DNA of 46,144 nucleotides, taken from NCBI GenBank assembly GCA_964510785.1, contig CAZECM010000021.1, positions 1 to 46,144 on the forward strand, written 5' to 3'. Shown piece after piece: positions 15,314 through 23,112 of the stretch. Source of the stretch: JAAYZM01 sp964510785 (GTDB taxonomy: Bacteria; Actinomycetota; Actinomycetes; Actinomycetales; Cellulomonadaceae). The notes beneath the pieces are model-generated. The model was not told the origin of the DNA, searched no databases, and saw only the letters and a list, made by a program, of their open reading frames with translations. Every line of letters starts with the position of its first letter. Positions within the stretch are counted from its first letter, which is position 1. Position numbers and translations under genes: made by a program.

Positions 15314-16525
15314 ATGTCCGGCGCCGCCAAACTCCCCTTCGACGCAACCGCCGCACCGACGGCCGACCTGCTCACCCTCGGGCTGCTCGCAGGTTCCTCG
15401 ATGGAGAACGAGCAGCGGCTACCCATCCACCCCCACCATCTGGACCGCATCGACCCCGACCTGCGCTCACGGATGACCGTCGAGCGAGGCTACGGCGCCG
15501 ACTTCCAGCTGGAACCCGGATACGTCGAGTCGCGCGTGGGCCGAGTCGCCGGGCGCTCCGAGGTGATCGAGAGCGCCGACGTGCTGCTGCTCCCGAAGCC
15601 CCAAGCGTCGGACGTGGTCGAGATCCCCGAGGGCCGGGTGCTGTGGGGCTGGCCGCACTGCGTGCAGGACGCCGCGATGACGCAGACGGCGATCGACCGC
15701 CGACTCACGCTGATCGCGTTCGAGGCGATGAACCACTGGACCGCCCAGGGGGACTTCAGCCTGCACGTGTTCCACAAGAACAACGAGCTCGCCGGCTACT
15801 GCTCCGTGCTGCACGCGCTGCGACTGACCGGGTCGACGGGGGACTACGGACCGCGGCTCAGCGCCGTCGTCATCGGCTTCGGCGCGACGGCGCGAGGTGC
15901 CGTGACCGCCCTGAACGCGCACGGGGTCCACGACATCCAGGTACTCACGCAACGCGACGTCGCGGCGGTCGCCTCACCGATCCACGCGGCGCACATGGTC
16001 CAGCTCAACACCGCCCAGGGTGCGCCCCACCTCAGCGAGGTCCTCACGCCCGACGGTGACGTGCTGCTCCCGGAGTTCCTGGCGTCGCACGACATCGTCG
16101 TCAACTGCACGCTCCAGGACGTCGCCGAGCCCTTGACCTACCTGCGCACCGAGGACCTCGCGCTGTTCACGCCGGGGAGCGTGATCATCGACGTCTCGTG
16201 CGACGAGGGGATGGGCTTTGCCTGGGCACGGCCCACCACGTTCGAAGAGCCGATGTTCGCGGTGGGCCACGGGGTGAGCTACTACGCCGTCGACCACAGC
16301 CCGTCATACCTGTGGAACTCCGCCACGTGGGAGATCAGCGAAGCGCTCCTGCCGTTCCTGCGCACCGTCATGTCCGGCCCGGCCGCCTGGGATGCGGACC
16401 CCACCATCTCGCGAGCGATCGAGATCCGCGACGGGGTGATCGCCAACCCGAGCATCCTGAGCTTCCAGGGGCGCGAGCCGGAGTTCCCGCACCCCCGCGC
16501 CCCTCAGGTGCCCGTCCCCGGGTGA
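15314..16525 (+). CDS. N5-(carboxyethyl)ornithine synthase-like / alanine dehydrogenase-family protein
   Basis: A 403-residue protein of the AlaDH/PNT-related group closest, by motif, to N5-(carboxyethyl)ornithine synthase. The N-terminal domain has ENEQRLPIHPHHLDRI (compare EGERRVPL), an RGYGADF motif, and LLPKPQ. HVFHKNNELAGYCSVLHAL (about residues 155-173) is the conserved WRNNELAGE region. The Rossmann motif is VVIGFGATARGAV. IIDVSCDEGMGF and YAVDHSPSYLW follow, as in that family. The known enzyme joins pyruvate and ornithine reductively with NADPH; the exact substrate here is inference. The ATG at 15314 is preceded by GGGAG. A possible -10 (TACGAT, 15265-15270) lies upstream. Confidence 0.75.
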   Translation: MSGAAKLPFDATAAPTADLLTLGLLAGSSMENEQRLPIHPHHLDRIDPDLRSRMTVERGYGADFQLEPGYVESRVGRVAGRSEVIESADVLLLPKPQASDVVEIPEGRVLWGWPHCVQDAAMTQTAIDRRLTLIAFEAMNHWTAQGDFSLHVFHKNNELAGYCSVLHALRLTGSTGDYGPRLSAVVIGFGATARGAVTALNAHGVHDIQVLTQRDVAAVASPIHAAHMVQLNTAQGAPHLSEVLTPDGDVLLPEFLASHDIVVNCTLQDVAEPLTYLRTEDLALFTPGSVIIDVSCDEGMGFAWARPTTFEEPMFAVGHGVSYYAVDHSPSYLWNSATWEISEALLPFLRTVMSGPAAWDADPTISRAIEIRDGVIANPSILSFQGREPEFPHPRAPQVPVPG

Positions 16526-16947
16526 ACGAGCTCCGCCTGGATCACGCGGAACGTCGCGCCGAGCACGCCTCGGGACAGCAGACCAGGCCCGAGCGGGCCG
16601 GAGGAGCTCGCGCCGAGCGGAGGAAGCAGCCGGAGCTGCCACCGGATCTCCGCCTCGACCGCTTCCGGTCGTAGCGGGTTCGCCAGGGAGACGGCCCTCG
16701 CCGCCGAGGCTCCCGCGGGCGTGGTCGCGGCGCTCGCCGCCTTCACCGCCACGAGCCGCCTGCGAATCTCTTCGGCGGCGGTGGACTCTCCGGCACTGAA
16801 CGCGCGCGTGCGAGCCAGCGCGTCCCGCACCTGAGCCTCGGCTGCGGCATCGGCCTCGAACAAGCGCAGGACGTGCTCGGCGCACTCCGCGGCCCACCGT
16901 GCGATGGTTCGTCGATGGGGCTCGCTGAGGGTCTGAGCCGAGGTCAC
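16504..16947 (-). CDS. Imm5-like putative immunity protein
   Basis: A 147-residue all-helical protein. The opening LSEPHRRTIARWAAECAEHV, then LRLFEADAAAE, then a helical Ala-rich region (EEIRRRLVAVKAASAATTPAG) resembles the actinobacterial Imm-5-like family annotated as putative immunity proteins. No polymorphic toxin gene lies beside it, so the immunity role is unproven here. The last 22 bp overlap the convergent carboxyethylornithine-synthase-like gene. It follows the SDR gene on the same strand by 12 bp, which suggests cotranscription. Confidence 0.55.
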   Translation of the reverse strand: MTSAQTLSEPHRRTIARWAAECAEHVLRLFEADAAAEAQVRDALARTRAFSAGESTAAEEIRRRLVAVKAASAATTPAGASAARAVSLANPLRPEAVEAEIRWQLRLLPPLGASSSGPLGPGLLSRGVLGATFRVIQAELVHPGTGT

Positions 16948-16959
16948 GCCGCCAGCCTG

Positions 16960-17919
16960 TCACGGGCGTCGGTGCTCGAGAGTCTCGCGCCCGGCCGCGG
17001 AGAGGGCCACCGATGTCCCGGCGAGCTCCTCCAGCCCGGTCCATACCGCCTCCGCGATGCCGGGTCCAGGAGCGCTCGTGTGCGGTGAAGGGGTCAGCGG
17101 GATCGGCGGCCCGGCGATCCTCCTGGGCCCGTAGGACTCACCGCCCTGCACGTCCGGGTCCACGAGCGCGCGCACCCCCGACCACGCCGCTGCGTCCTTT
17201 CCCTGCGCCCACGGCGTGTACGGGTTGCGACGGTAGGGGACGGTCGAGTCCCGGATCCCGGGGCGCTGCGGGGTCTTGGCGTCGACACCCACTCCCGGTC
17301 GGGTGACGACCGACGCGATGGGCAGGCCGGCGGCCCGGACGCGACGGTCGAGCTCGTAGGCGAACATCTCGGTGAGCGTCTTCGCGACGACGTACGCACC
17401 CAGGCCGGTGCGGAACGTCGCGCGGGCGTCCGTCACCTCCTTGCGGAACTGCTGGACAAACCCCGTGGAGGCGTGGACGATCCTGAGCGGGTGGTCACGC
17501 CCCGCCTCGCTGCTCACCGCGAGGAGCCCCGCGACGAGAACGACGTTGGCGACCGCGTGCGCCCCGGTCATCAGGGGCAGGCCGTCGCGCGTCGTCGCCC
17601 GGGCGGAGAAATCCATCGGGCCGCCGTTCAGGAAGATGCCGTCCAGGCGTGGCAGAGCCGCGAGATGCTCGGCCCCCTCGCGGACGGAAGCCAGCGACGT
17701 GAGGTCGAACGCGACGGAACCGGTCACGGCATCCGGCACCTGCCCGCGGATCGCTGCCGCGGCGACGCCGAGCTTCTCGGGCGACCGGGACACGAGGATC
17801 ACCTCGGCGCCGGCCGCGGCGAGCTGTTCGGCGGCGAAGTAGCCGATGCCGCCCGTCGCGCCCGTGACGGCGTAGACGCGGCCGGTGAGGTCGGGAAGGT
17901 GTGCGGGGTCCCAGGTCAT
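16960..17919 (-). CDS. SDR-family oxidoreductase (retinol dehydrogenase-like)
   Basis: A 319-residue short-chain dehydrogenase with AVTGATGGIGYFAA at the N-terminus, FLNGGPM in place of NNAG, a catalytic Ser in IVHASTGFV and the YxxxK pair in YVVAKTLTEM. The extended C-terminal region resembles the WW-oxidoreductase/retinol dehydrogenase-like group. The ATG at 17919 has an AGGAG site 7 bp upstream. It is divergent from a TetR regulator whose likely operator half-sites lie in the 84-bp gap, so induction by an unknown ligand of that regulator is probable. Confidence 0.88.
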   Translation of the reverse strand: MTWDPAHLPDLTGRVYAVTGATGGIGYFAAEQLAAAGAEVILVSRSPEKLGVAAAAIRGQVPDAVTGSVAFDLTSLASVREGAEHLAALPRLDGIFLNGGPMDFSARATTRDGLPLMTGAHAVANVVLVAGLLAVSSEAGRDHPLRIVHASTGFVQQFRKEVTDARATFRTGLGAYVVAKTLTEMFAYELDRRVRAAGLPIASVVTRPGVGVDAKTPQRPGIRDSTVPYRRNPYTPWAQGKDAAAWSGVRALVDPDVQGGESYGPRRIAGPPIPLTPSPHTSAPGPGIAEAVWTGLEELAGTSVALSAAGRETLEHRRP

Positions 17920-17935
17920 GAGCTGCTCCTTGAAG

Positions 17936-17984
17936 TGGATTATCTATCCGATTCAGCATATCCCTCAAACGGATGACTAATCCA
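17936..17984. promoter_or_regulatory. Candidate TetR operator between SDR and regulator genes
   Basis: Two inverted half-sites, TGGATTATCTATCCG (17936-17950) and CGGATGACTAATCCA (17970-17984), match in about 12 of 15 positions when one is reversed. Each also has internal GGAT/ATCC symmetry. They lie in an AT-rich 84-bp divergent gap, well placed to control both genes. Confidence 0.6.
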
Positions 17985-18003
17985 TCTCGGGTAGGATGCC
18001 GGT

Positions 18004-18540
18004 ATGCGCACCCTCCGCTCGGACGCGGCACGCTCACGCGTGAAGATCCTCGACGCCGCACGTCAGCAGCCGATCACCGACCTACGGCTCAACGAGCTCG
18101 CCCGCCGGGCCGGCGTCGGCGTCGCGACCGTCTACCGGCACTTTCCGACGGTCACCGCCCTGGTCGAGGCACTGACCATCGCGGCCCTCGAGGAGCTCGT
18201 CGCCGAGGCGCGGACCGCCGCCGCGGATCCCGACCCGTCGCGCGCGTTCTCGCAGCTCGTCCGGAGCGTGGCCACCATGCAGCTCGAGCACGAGGGCCTC
18301 CAGTCCGTGCTGCTCTCAGACGAGGTCTCGAGCACGGCGCACGACCTTCGAACCGAGCTCTTCGACCTCGCGCGGACAGTGCACACGAATGCGACCGCCG
18401 CGGGTGTCGTGCGCCCGGGCATCTCGTTCGACCAGGTGCAACGACTCGTCTGCGGCGTCGAGCACGCGGTGCGGCTCGGAGACGGCAGCGACCGGGACGC
18501 GCTGCTCGACGTCATGGTCTCGGGACTGACCCCGCCCTAG
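18004..18540 (+). CDS. TetR-family transcriptional regulator
   Basis: A 178-residue regulator. The N-terminal HTH reads LRLNELARRAGVGVATVYRHF (about residues 29-49), the usual TetR recognition pattern ending in TVYRHFP. The rest is a helical ligand-binding domain of the SbtR-like type (VATMQLEHEGLQ; RLVCGVEHAV). It is divergent from the SDR at 16960-17919 and probably represses that gene and itself. It is followed by a terminator-like stem-loop. Confidence 0.92.
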   Translation: MRTLRSDAARSRVKILDAARQQPITDLRLNELARRAGVGVATVYRHFPTVTALVEALTIAALEELVAEARTAAADPDPSRAFSQLVRSVATMQLEHEGLQSVLLSDEVSSTAHDLRTELFDLARTVHTNATAAGVVRPGISFDQVQRLVCGVEHAVRLGDGSDRDALLDVMVSGLTPP

Positions 18541-18583
18541 AGCGGGCGACAGTGCCTCACCGTCAGCACAACGACACGCTAGA

Positions 18584-18604
18584 CCGGAGCCCCTCAGGCT
18601 CCGG
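18584..18604. terminator. Stem-loop between convergent genes
   Basis: A perfect 8-bp stem, CCGGAGCC and GGCTCCGG, with a 5-nt loop in the 78-bp gap between the TetR gene (plus) and the hemerythrin-domain gene (minus). It could serve both strands. There is no long T-run. Confidence 0.65.
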
Positions 18605-18618
18605 CACGGATCAATCGC

Positions 18619-19158
18619 TCACAGCGGCCCGAGCACGCTGCGCGGGTCGGCGTCGAGCGCAAGCGTCTCGAGCACGGTGAGCAGTTGCCGTTCCTCGTAC
18701 CGGAAGTGACTCTCCATGATCGCCGCGATGCCCTCGAGGTACCTCGAGAGGTCACTTCGCGAGTCCCTCGCGTGGATCGCCGCCTCCAGAGCGGAGACGA
18801 GGTACGCGATCATCGAGTGGTCCTGCTCCAGCTTCCGCAGCGTCTCGCGCAGGTCCGGATGCTCGGCTGCGACAGCAGGGAACAACTCCCGATCCTCGCC
18901 CTCATGGTGTCCGGTGAGCGCCGTACAGAACCCATGACCAACCAACAGCAGGTCGCTACTCACGCCGAGAACAGGTTCGTCAGAGGCGACAGACTCCTGC
19001 GCAACAGACAGCGCTCTGCGCAAGCGCGCGTGCACGGCGCGCAACTCACTGCTCCAAGCCACCAGCCTGGTCTTCTCACCCTCAGTCAAGAGAGGGAGAA
19101 GGGATAGACAAAGGCACTTGTCTTGCTCCTTCGGATGGCACGCCTCCATGCCTGACAC
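18619..19158 (-). CDS. Hemerythrin/HHE-domain protein with N-terminal Cys cluster
   Basis: About 179 residues from a GTG at 19158; an ATG three codons later is an alternative, and neither has a strong ribosome site. The helical HHE domain carries plausible di-iron ligands: His in LRAVHARLRR, HHEGEDRELFP (His, His, Glu), LEQDHSMIAYL and ESHFRYEERQL. Such domains bind O2, NO or act as iron sensors in the cytoplasm. The N-terminus has an unusual Cys/His group, CHPKEQDKCLC, which could bind a metal. The gene stands alone after the TetR terminator. Confidence 0.78.
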   Translation of the reverse strand: MSGMEACHPKEQDKCLCLSLLPLLTEGEKTRLVAWSSELRAVHARLRRALSVAQESVASDEPVLGVSSDLLLVGHGFCTALTGHHEGEDRELFPAVAAEHPDLRETLRKLEQDHSMIAYLVSALEAAIHARDSRSDLSRYLEGIAAIMESHFRYEERQLLTVLETLALDADPRSVLGPL

Positions 19159-19320
19159 TGCTTGCCACCGGCACGCGACGCGAGGGGCAGCCTAGCCAGT
19201 CACGAGCAAGACGACGGCGAACGCCCGTCCTCGCCCCCCGGATCCACGTCACACGTTGACGCGGAACTCCAGGACGTACCTTCGCGCAAGAGCGTCTCAG
19301 CCTGACAACTGTGCTCCCGG

Positions 19321-19515
19321 TCACGCGACCCTCAGCGGGGTGATCGAAGCGATCTGCTCCCCCGCGAGCTCCTCTGCGCGGTCGAGTTCGTCGTGACTCT
19401 GCAAGTTGATCCAGAACTCCGCCGAGGTGCCGAAGTACTCCGCAAGTCGCAGTGCGGTGTCTGCCGTGATCCCACGCTTGCCGTGCACGATCTCGTAGAT
19501 GCGCCGGGGCGGCAC
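19321..19515 (-). pseudogene. higA: HigA-type antitoxin remnant
   Basis: 64 codons that match the C-terminal two-thirds of HigA-type XRE antitoxins: VPPRRIYEIVHGKRGITADT, ALRLAEYFGTSAEFWINLQ, and a short tail. Normal HigA proteins have about 95-105 residues. The N-terminal first helices are missing: in frame upstream only VRFEVG can be read before unrelated sequence, so the 5' end appears cut off. No higB toxin gene is present on either side. It is probably a non-functional remnant, although a GTG start could still yield a short protein. Confidence 0.7.
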
Positions 19516-19752
19516 TCCGACTTCGAACCGAACTCTGCGACCTCACGCGGACAGTGCACCAGTCGTGCCAGATGGCGGCGGACAAGGCTAGCGAGTCAGC
19601 GTGGCCCGCTGTCGCCACGCCCTGGGCGCAACCGATGCCGTCGGGCGGTCACATCGGTGTCCTCTTCGCGGACGAACGACGCGGCAGTGTGTACGTGGCC
19701 GCCGCCGAAGAGCACGCCGGGGCCCATGTCACCGAGCCTCGGCACACTGCGG
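19516..19752. other. 237-bp stretch without a recognisable gene
   Basis: It lies between the broken HigA and the ABC permease stop. Short frames exist on both strands but none resembles a protein family and none has a ribosome site. The junction near 19530, where HigA similarity ends, suggests that a deletion or recombination removed the antitoxin N-terminus and perhaps the toxin gene. Confidence 0.5.
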
Positions 19753-21060
19753 TCACTCGTACCGGAGAGAGGTGACCGGGTCGGCCCACGCCGCACGCGC
19801 AGCGGGCAGGGTGCCAGCGAGGAACGCGACCCCCATCACGGCCACGATGATCAGGGTGATCGACACTGGGTCGAACGCGATCAGGGTCAGGCCAGGCAGA
19901 TCGGTGAGCAGACCGCCAGAAAGAGCGGAACTGACCGCGCTCCCGACGAGGATGGCAATCACCGCGCCGAGCGCGCTGCCGAGGAACCCGATGAATGCCG
20001 CCTCCAGGCTGAACAGGGAGAACACTCGTCCGCTGCCCATGCCCATGGCCTTCATCAGGCCGATCTCGCGGGTGCGCTCTTGCACCGACATGTACAACGT
20101 GTTGACGATGCCGAACCCTGCCGCCAGCAGCGCGATGATCGCGAACGCGTTGAGGACGAGAACGATCCCGTCGATGACCGCGGAGACGGTCCCGAGCCGA
20201 TCGGCCACGGTGGTGCCGGTGTAGCCGGCTTCGGTGAGCCGGTCTTTCAGCGCGGCGAACTCCGCGTCAGTCGCATCCGGGTTGAACCAGATGCTGGCTT
20301 GGGCATACCGTTCGGCCTCCTCCGCGGTCAACCCGGTGTTCTGGGTCGCGTACAGCACGTCGGTGAGTGCGGCATTCGGAGTCACGGCCACCCCAGCGGG
20401 AGAGGCGAGGGCTGCTTCCGCGACACCGACGATGGTGGCACGAACGATGTGCTGGGCCCGCACGGCGTCCGTGACAGCGATAGACACGGTCTGCCCGACG
20501 GCCGCAGCGTCGTTGTCGAACCCGAGGGGCTCGACGTACGACACGGGGATCACGACCTGCAGCTGCTGGGAGGAGTCGTCTGGGCTCGCACCTGCCGCGA
20601 GAGGGATGGTCTGTCCCTCGACGAGCCCGCCGACGTTGAGCTGATACTTGTCGCCGTCGCCGGCCTGGATGTAGTCAGCGGCCACCGACTTGGTGGCCCG
20701 CACGTCCAGGATCCCGTCGATGTCGGCGAGGATGTCCAAGTCCGTCGGCGTCAGCGCGGTCACCGTCTGGTTGTCGAAGCCGCCGGACTCGATGGCGTCG
20801 GGGTCGTACCGGTCCGGGCCGGAGTCCTCGGCGCCGGGGGCGTCGCTGGAGGTCCCGGAGTTCTTGGTCACGTTCATGACGTCCCCCGCCCCCAAGGAGG
20901 TGACGGTGTCGTCGATGTATGCGTTGATCCCGGTGCCGAGCCCGTTGGTGAGGGTGAGGGTGAATGCGCCGACGAAGATCGCGAGGATTGTCAGTGTCGT
21001 GCGGGTCTTGGATCGGAACGTGTTCGACACGGCGGATCGGATCAGGTCGAGGGCGTTCAT
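19753..21060 (-). CDS. FtsX/MacB-type ABC transporter permease
   Basis: A 435-residue permease with one N-terminal helix (about residues 22-42: RTTLTILAIFVGAFTLTLTN), a long extracytoplasmic domain (about 45-285, rich in Asp and Gly, MacB-PCD-like), and three C-terminal helices forming the FtsX domain. That domain carries the conserved coupling motif QERTREIGLMKAMGMGSGRV and ends TLPAARAAWADPVTSLRYE. These proteins work as mechanotransmitters or exporters of peptides, lipids or antibiotics. The start overlaps the ATPase gene by 4 bp. A two-component system is encoded divergently and is the likely regulator. Confidence 0.92.
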   Translation of the reverse strand: MNALDLIRSAVSNTFRSKTRTTLTILAIFVGAFTLTLTNGLGTGINAYIDDTVTSLGAGDVMNVTKNSGTSSDAPGAEDSGPDRYDPDAIESGGFDNQTVTALTPTDLDILADIDGILDVRATKSVAADYIQAGDGDKYQLNVGGLVEGQTIPLAAGASPDDSSQQLQVVIPVSYVEPLGFDNDAAAVGQTVSIAVTDAVRAQHIVRATIVGVAEAALASPAGVAVTPNAALTDVLYATQNTGLTAEEAERYAQASIWFNPDATDAEFAALKDRLTEAGYTGTTVADRLGTVSAVIDGIVLVLNAFAIIALLAAGFGIVNTLYMSVQERTREIGLMKAMGMGSGRVFSLFSLEAAFIGFLGSALGAVIAILVGSAVSSALSGGLLTDLPGLTLIAFDPVSITLIIVAVMGVAFLAGTLPAARAAWADPVTSLRYE

Positions 21061-21755
21061 GCGGCGACCGACTTGCTGTCTTCGACCACGAGGCCGTCTC
21101 TGATGTAGATGCGACGGTCGCAGCGTGCGGCTAGGTCGTCGTCGTGGGTGACCACGAGCAGGGTGATGCCGTGTTCCCGGTTGAGAGTGAAGAGGATATC
21201 TTCCACAACGGCGCCGGTCTGGCTGTCCAGGTTGCCGGTGGGCTCGTCGGCGAAGATGATCCGTGGACTGTTCACCAGTGCCCGGGCGATCACGACTCGC
21301 TGCTTCTGGCCTCCGGAGAGGTCGACGGCCTTGCTCTTCGCCTTGTCGTCGAGCTCGAGCTGCTCGAGCGCGGCGAGACCACGGCGTCGGCGTTCGGCAC
21401 GGCTGCTGCCGGCGATCGTCAGCGGCAGCGTCACGTTCTCGAGTACGGAGGCGTCGCCGGTGAGGAAGAACTGCTGGAACACGAACCCGAACGTCCGGTT
21501 TCGGACACGGTTCAACCGACTTCCCTTCAGTCCCCGGGTATCGACCCCTTCCAGTTCGATCGAGCCCGAGGTGGGGGCGTCCAGCAGAGCGAGCAGGTGC
21601 ATGAGCGTGGACTTGCCCGATCCGCTCTTGCCGACGATCGCAACGCTCTCACCCTCACGCAGGTCGAAGCTCACCCCCCTCAACGCGTCGAAACGGTTCT
21701 GGCCGCGGCCATACGACTTGCGCACGTCCTTGACCGACATGATCGGGGTATCCAT
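21057..21755 (-). CDS. ABC transporter ATP-binding protein, MacB/LolD type
   Basis: A 232-residue ATPase with Walker A GKSGSGKS (about residues 42-49), Q-loop FVFQQFFL, signature LSGGQKQR, Walker B IIFADEPTGNLD and switch His in VVTHD. The DEPTGNLDS ending is typical of the MacB/LolD subgroup that partners FtsX-type permeases. It is first in a two-gene operon with the permease. The 124-bp region upstream is shared with the divergent histidine kinase gene. Confidence 0.95.
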   Translation of the reverse strand: MDTPIMSVKDVRKSYGRGQNRFDALRGVSFDLREGESVAIVGKSGSGKSTLMHLLALLDAPTSGSIELEGVDTRGLKGSRLNRVRNRTFGFVFQQFFLTGDASVLENVTLPLTIAGSSRAERRRRGLAALEQLELDDKAKSKAVDLSGGQKQRVVIARALVNSPRIIFADEPTGNLDSQTGAVVEDILFTLNREHGITLLVVTHDDDLAARCDRRIYIRDGLVVEDSKSVAA

Positions 21756-21788
21756 CAGACTCCTCGTGATTCTCGGTTCGGAGTCTCA

Positions 21789-21814
21789 GCGTCCCCGTCA
21801 CGGGCCGGGGACGC
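21789..21814. promoter_or_regulatory. Stem-loop in ABC/histidine kinase divergent region
   Basis: A perfect 9-bp inverted repeat, GCGTCCCCG and CGGGGACGC, with an 8-nt loop, located 34 bp upstream of the ATPase start and between the divergent promoters. It could be an operator for the adjacent response regulator or part of an untranslated leader. Confidence 0.4.
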
Positions 21815-21879
21815 GTCCCCCCTGCAGGGACACCTCCACTACCACCGCCGGGGTACTCTCACTGCCCCTCGAGAGTGAT

Positions 21880-23112
21880 GTGCACCCGTCCGCCCTGCTT
21901 CACACTGGAAAGGTGAGGACTGCTGCGGACGGACAGACAGCGTGGTCGCCTGCCGCACGGCGCGCACTTGGTGGGGTGGGAGACGTCGTCGCGGCGTTGT
22001 TCATCATCATGGCCGTGTTCGTTCACTTCCCCGAGGACGAGTTCCGTCCCGCGTCCGCCGCGGTCGTCATCGTTGTCGTCGCACCCGCCGTCGTCCTGCC
22101 GTTCCGGCGCCGGTGGCCGATCTCCGTCCTCGCCGCCTGCGTCGCGTTGTATGGGGTCGCGGCAGCGTGCGGAACGCTCGCGCCGGGAGTCGTTCTTGCG
22201 ATCGCGATCGCGCTGTTCGCTCTCGCGAGCCGGTCCACGCGGCGTATCGCCGCCGTCACGACGGCGATCGCCGTGGCAGCCGTGTTCCTGCTCAGCCTGA
22301 TGGCCGCGGTGCAGAGCGTCTTCGAACCGAAGATCTTCCAGTTCGTCCTGGCCCTCGCTTTCGCCGCCGCCGCCGGCGATGCCAGCCGTTCCCGGCGGGA
22401 GTACATCATCGCCATCACCGAACGCGCCGAGCGCGCCGAACGGACCAGGGAGGCGGAAGCCAGACGTCGCGTCTCCGAGGAACGACTGCGGATCGCCCGC
22501 GACCTGCACGACGCGGTCGCCCACCAGATCGCGGTCATCAGCTTGAACGCCGGCGTCGCCTCCTCCTCGCTCGAGTCCCCACAGAAGGCGCAAGAGGCGC
22601 TCAGCACCATCCGCAGCGCGGCTCGCACTGTGCTCGGTGAGATCGGTGACCTCCTCGCGCTGCTGCGCGCCGACGACCCGGCTGCCGCGACCGTGGCCCC
22701 GCAACCAGGCCTAGGCCGACTGAACGACTTGCTGGCCCAGTTCGCTGACTCCGGGCTCGATGTCCACCTGCGCGTCGAGGGAGACCCGGCGCTCGTCACC
22801 GGCGCGGCCGACCTCGTCGCCTACCGCGTCATCCAGGAAGCGCTCACCAATGCCCACAAGCACGGCGCGGAGCAGCGCGCACACGTACTGATCGACGTGA
22901 CCGACGTGATGGTCTCGATCGTGATCACCAATCCGACTCGAACCTCCCGAGAAGACCGTCGCGACCTCGACCCGCATCGGCCCGGCAACGGCCACGGACT
23001 GATCGGCTTGCGCGAACGGGTCGCGTCCGTTCGAGGCGTGGTCGAGACCGGGGCGGTCGCGGCGAGCTACCGGCTCGCAGTGACGCTCCCGCTATCGAGG
23101 GACAGAACCTGA
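21880..23112 (+). CDS. Two-component sensor histidine kinase (HisKA_3 type)
   Basis: About 410 residues from a GTG at 21880 (GAGAG upstream); a GTG at 21913 is a close alternative. About five membrane helices fill residues 20-150. A coiled region (ERAERAERTREAEARRR) leads to the dimerisation helix EERLRIARDLHDAVAHQIAV, whose first His in the DLHD motif is phosphorylated. The ATPase part has the N-box VIQEALTNAHKHG and the G-box GHGLIGLRERV. It is a DesK/NarX-type kinase without a visible extracellular sensor domain. It overlaps its response regulator by one base and is divergent from the ABC exporter genes, which it probably controls. Confidence 0.92.
   Translation: MHPSALLHTGKVRTAADGQTAWSPAARRALGGVGDVVAALFIIMAVFVHFPEDEFRPASAAVVIVVVAPAVVLPFRRRWPISVLAACVALYGVAAACGTLAPGVVLAIAIALFALASRSTRRIAAVTTAIAVAAVFLLSLMAAVQSVFEPKIFQFVLALAFAAAAGDASRSRREYIIAITERAERAERTREAEARRRVSEERLRIARDLHDAVAHQIAVISLNAGVASSSLESPQKAQEALSTIRSAARTVLGEIGDLLALLRADDPAAATVAPQPGLGRLNDLLAQFADSGLDVHLRVEGDPALVTGAADLVAYRVIQEALTNAHKHGAEQRAHVLIDVTDVMVSIVITNPTRTSREDRRDLDPHRPGNGHGLIGLRERVASVRGVVETGAVAASYRLAVTLPLSRDRT

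Noticed and set aside
19251..19296. Possible duplicated YchF C-terminus (LEFRVNV-stop)
   Set aside because: Only about 25 bp resemble ychF and the codons before it do not; kept only as part of the debris observation, not as a gene.
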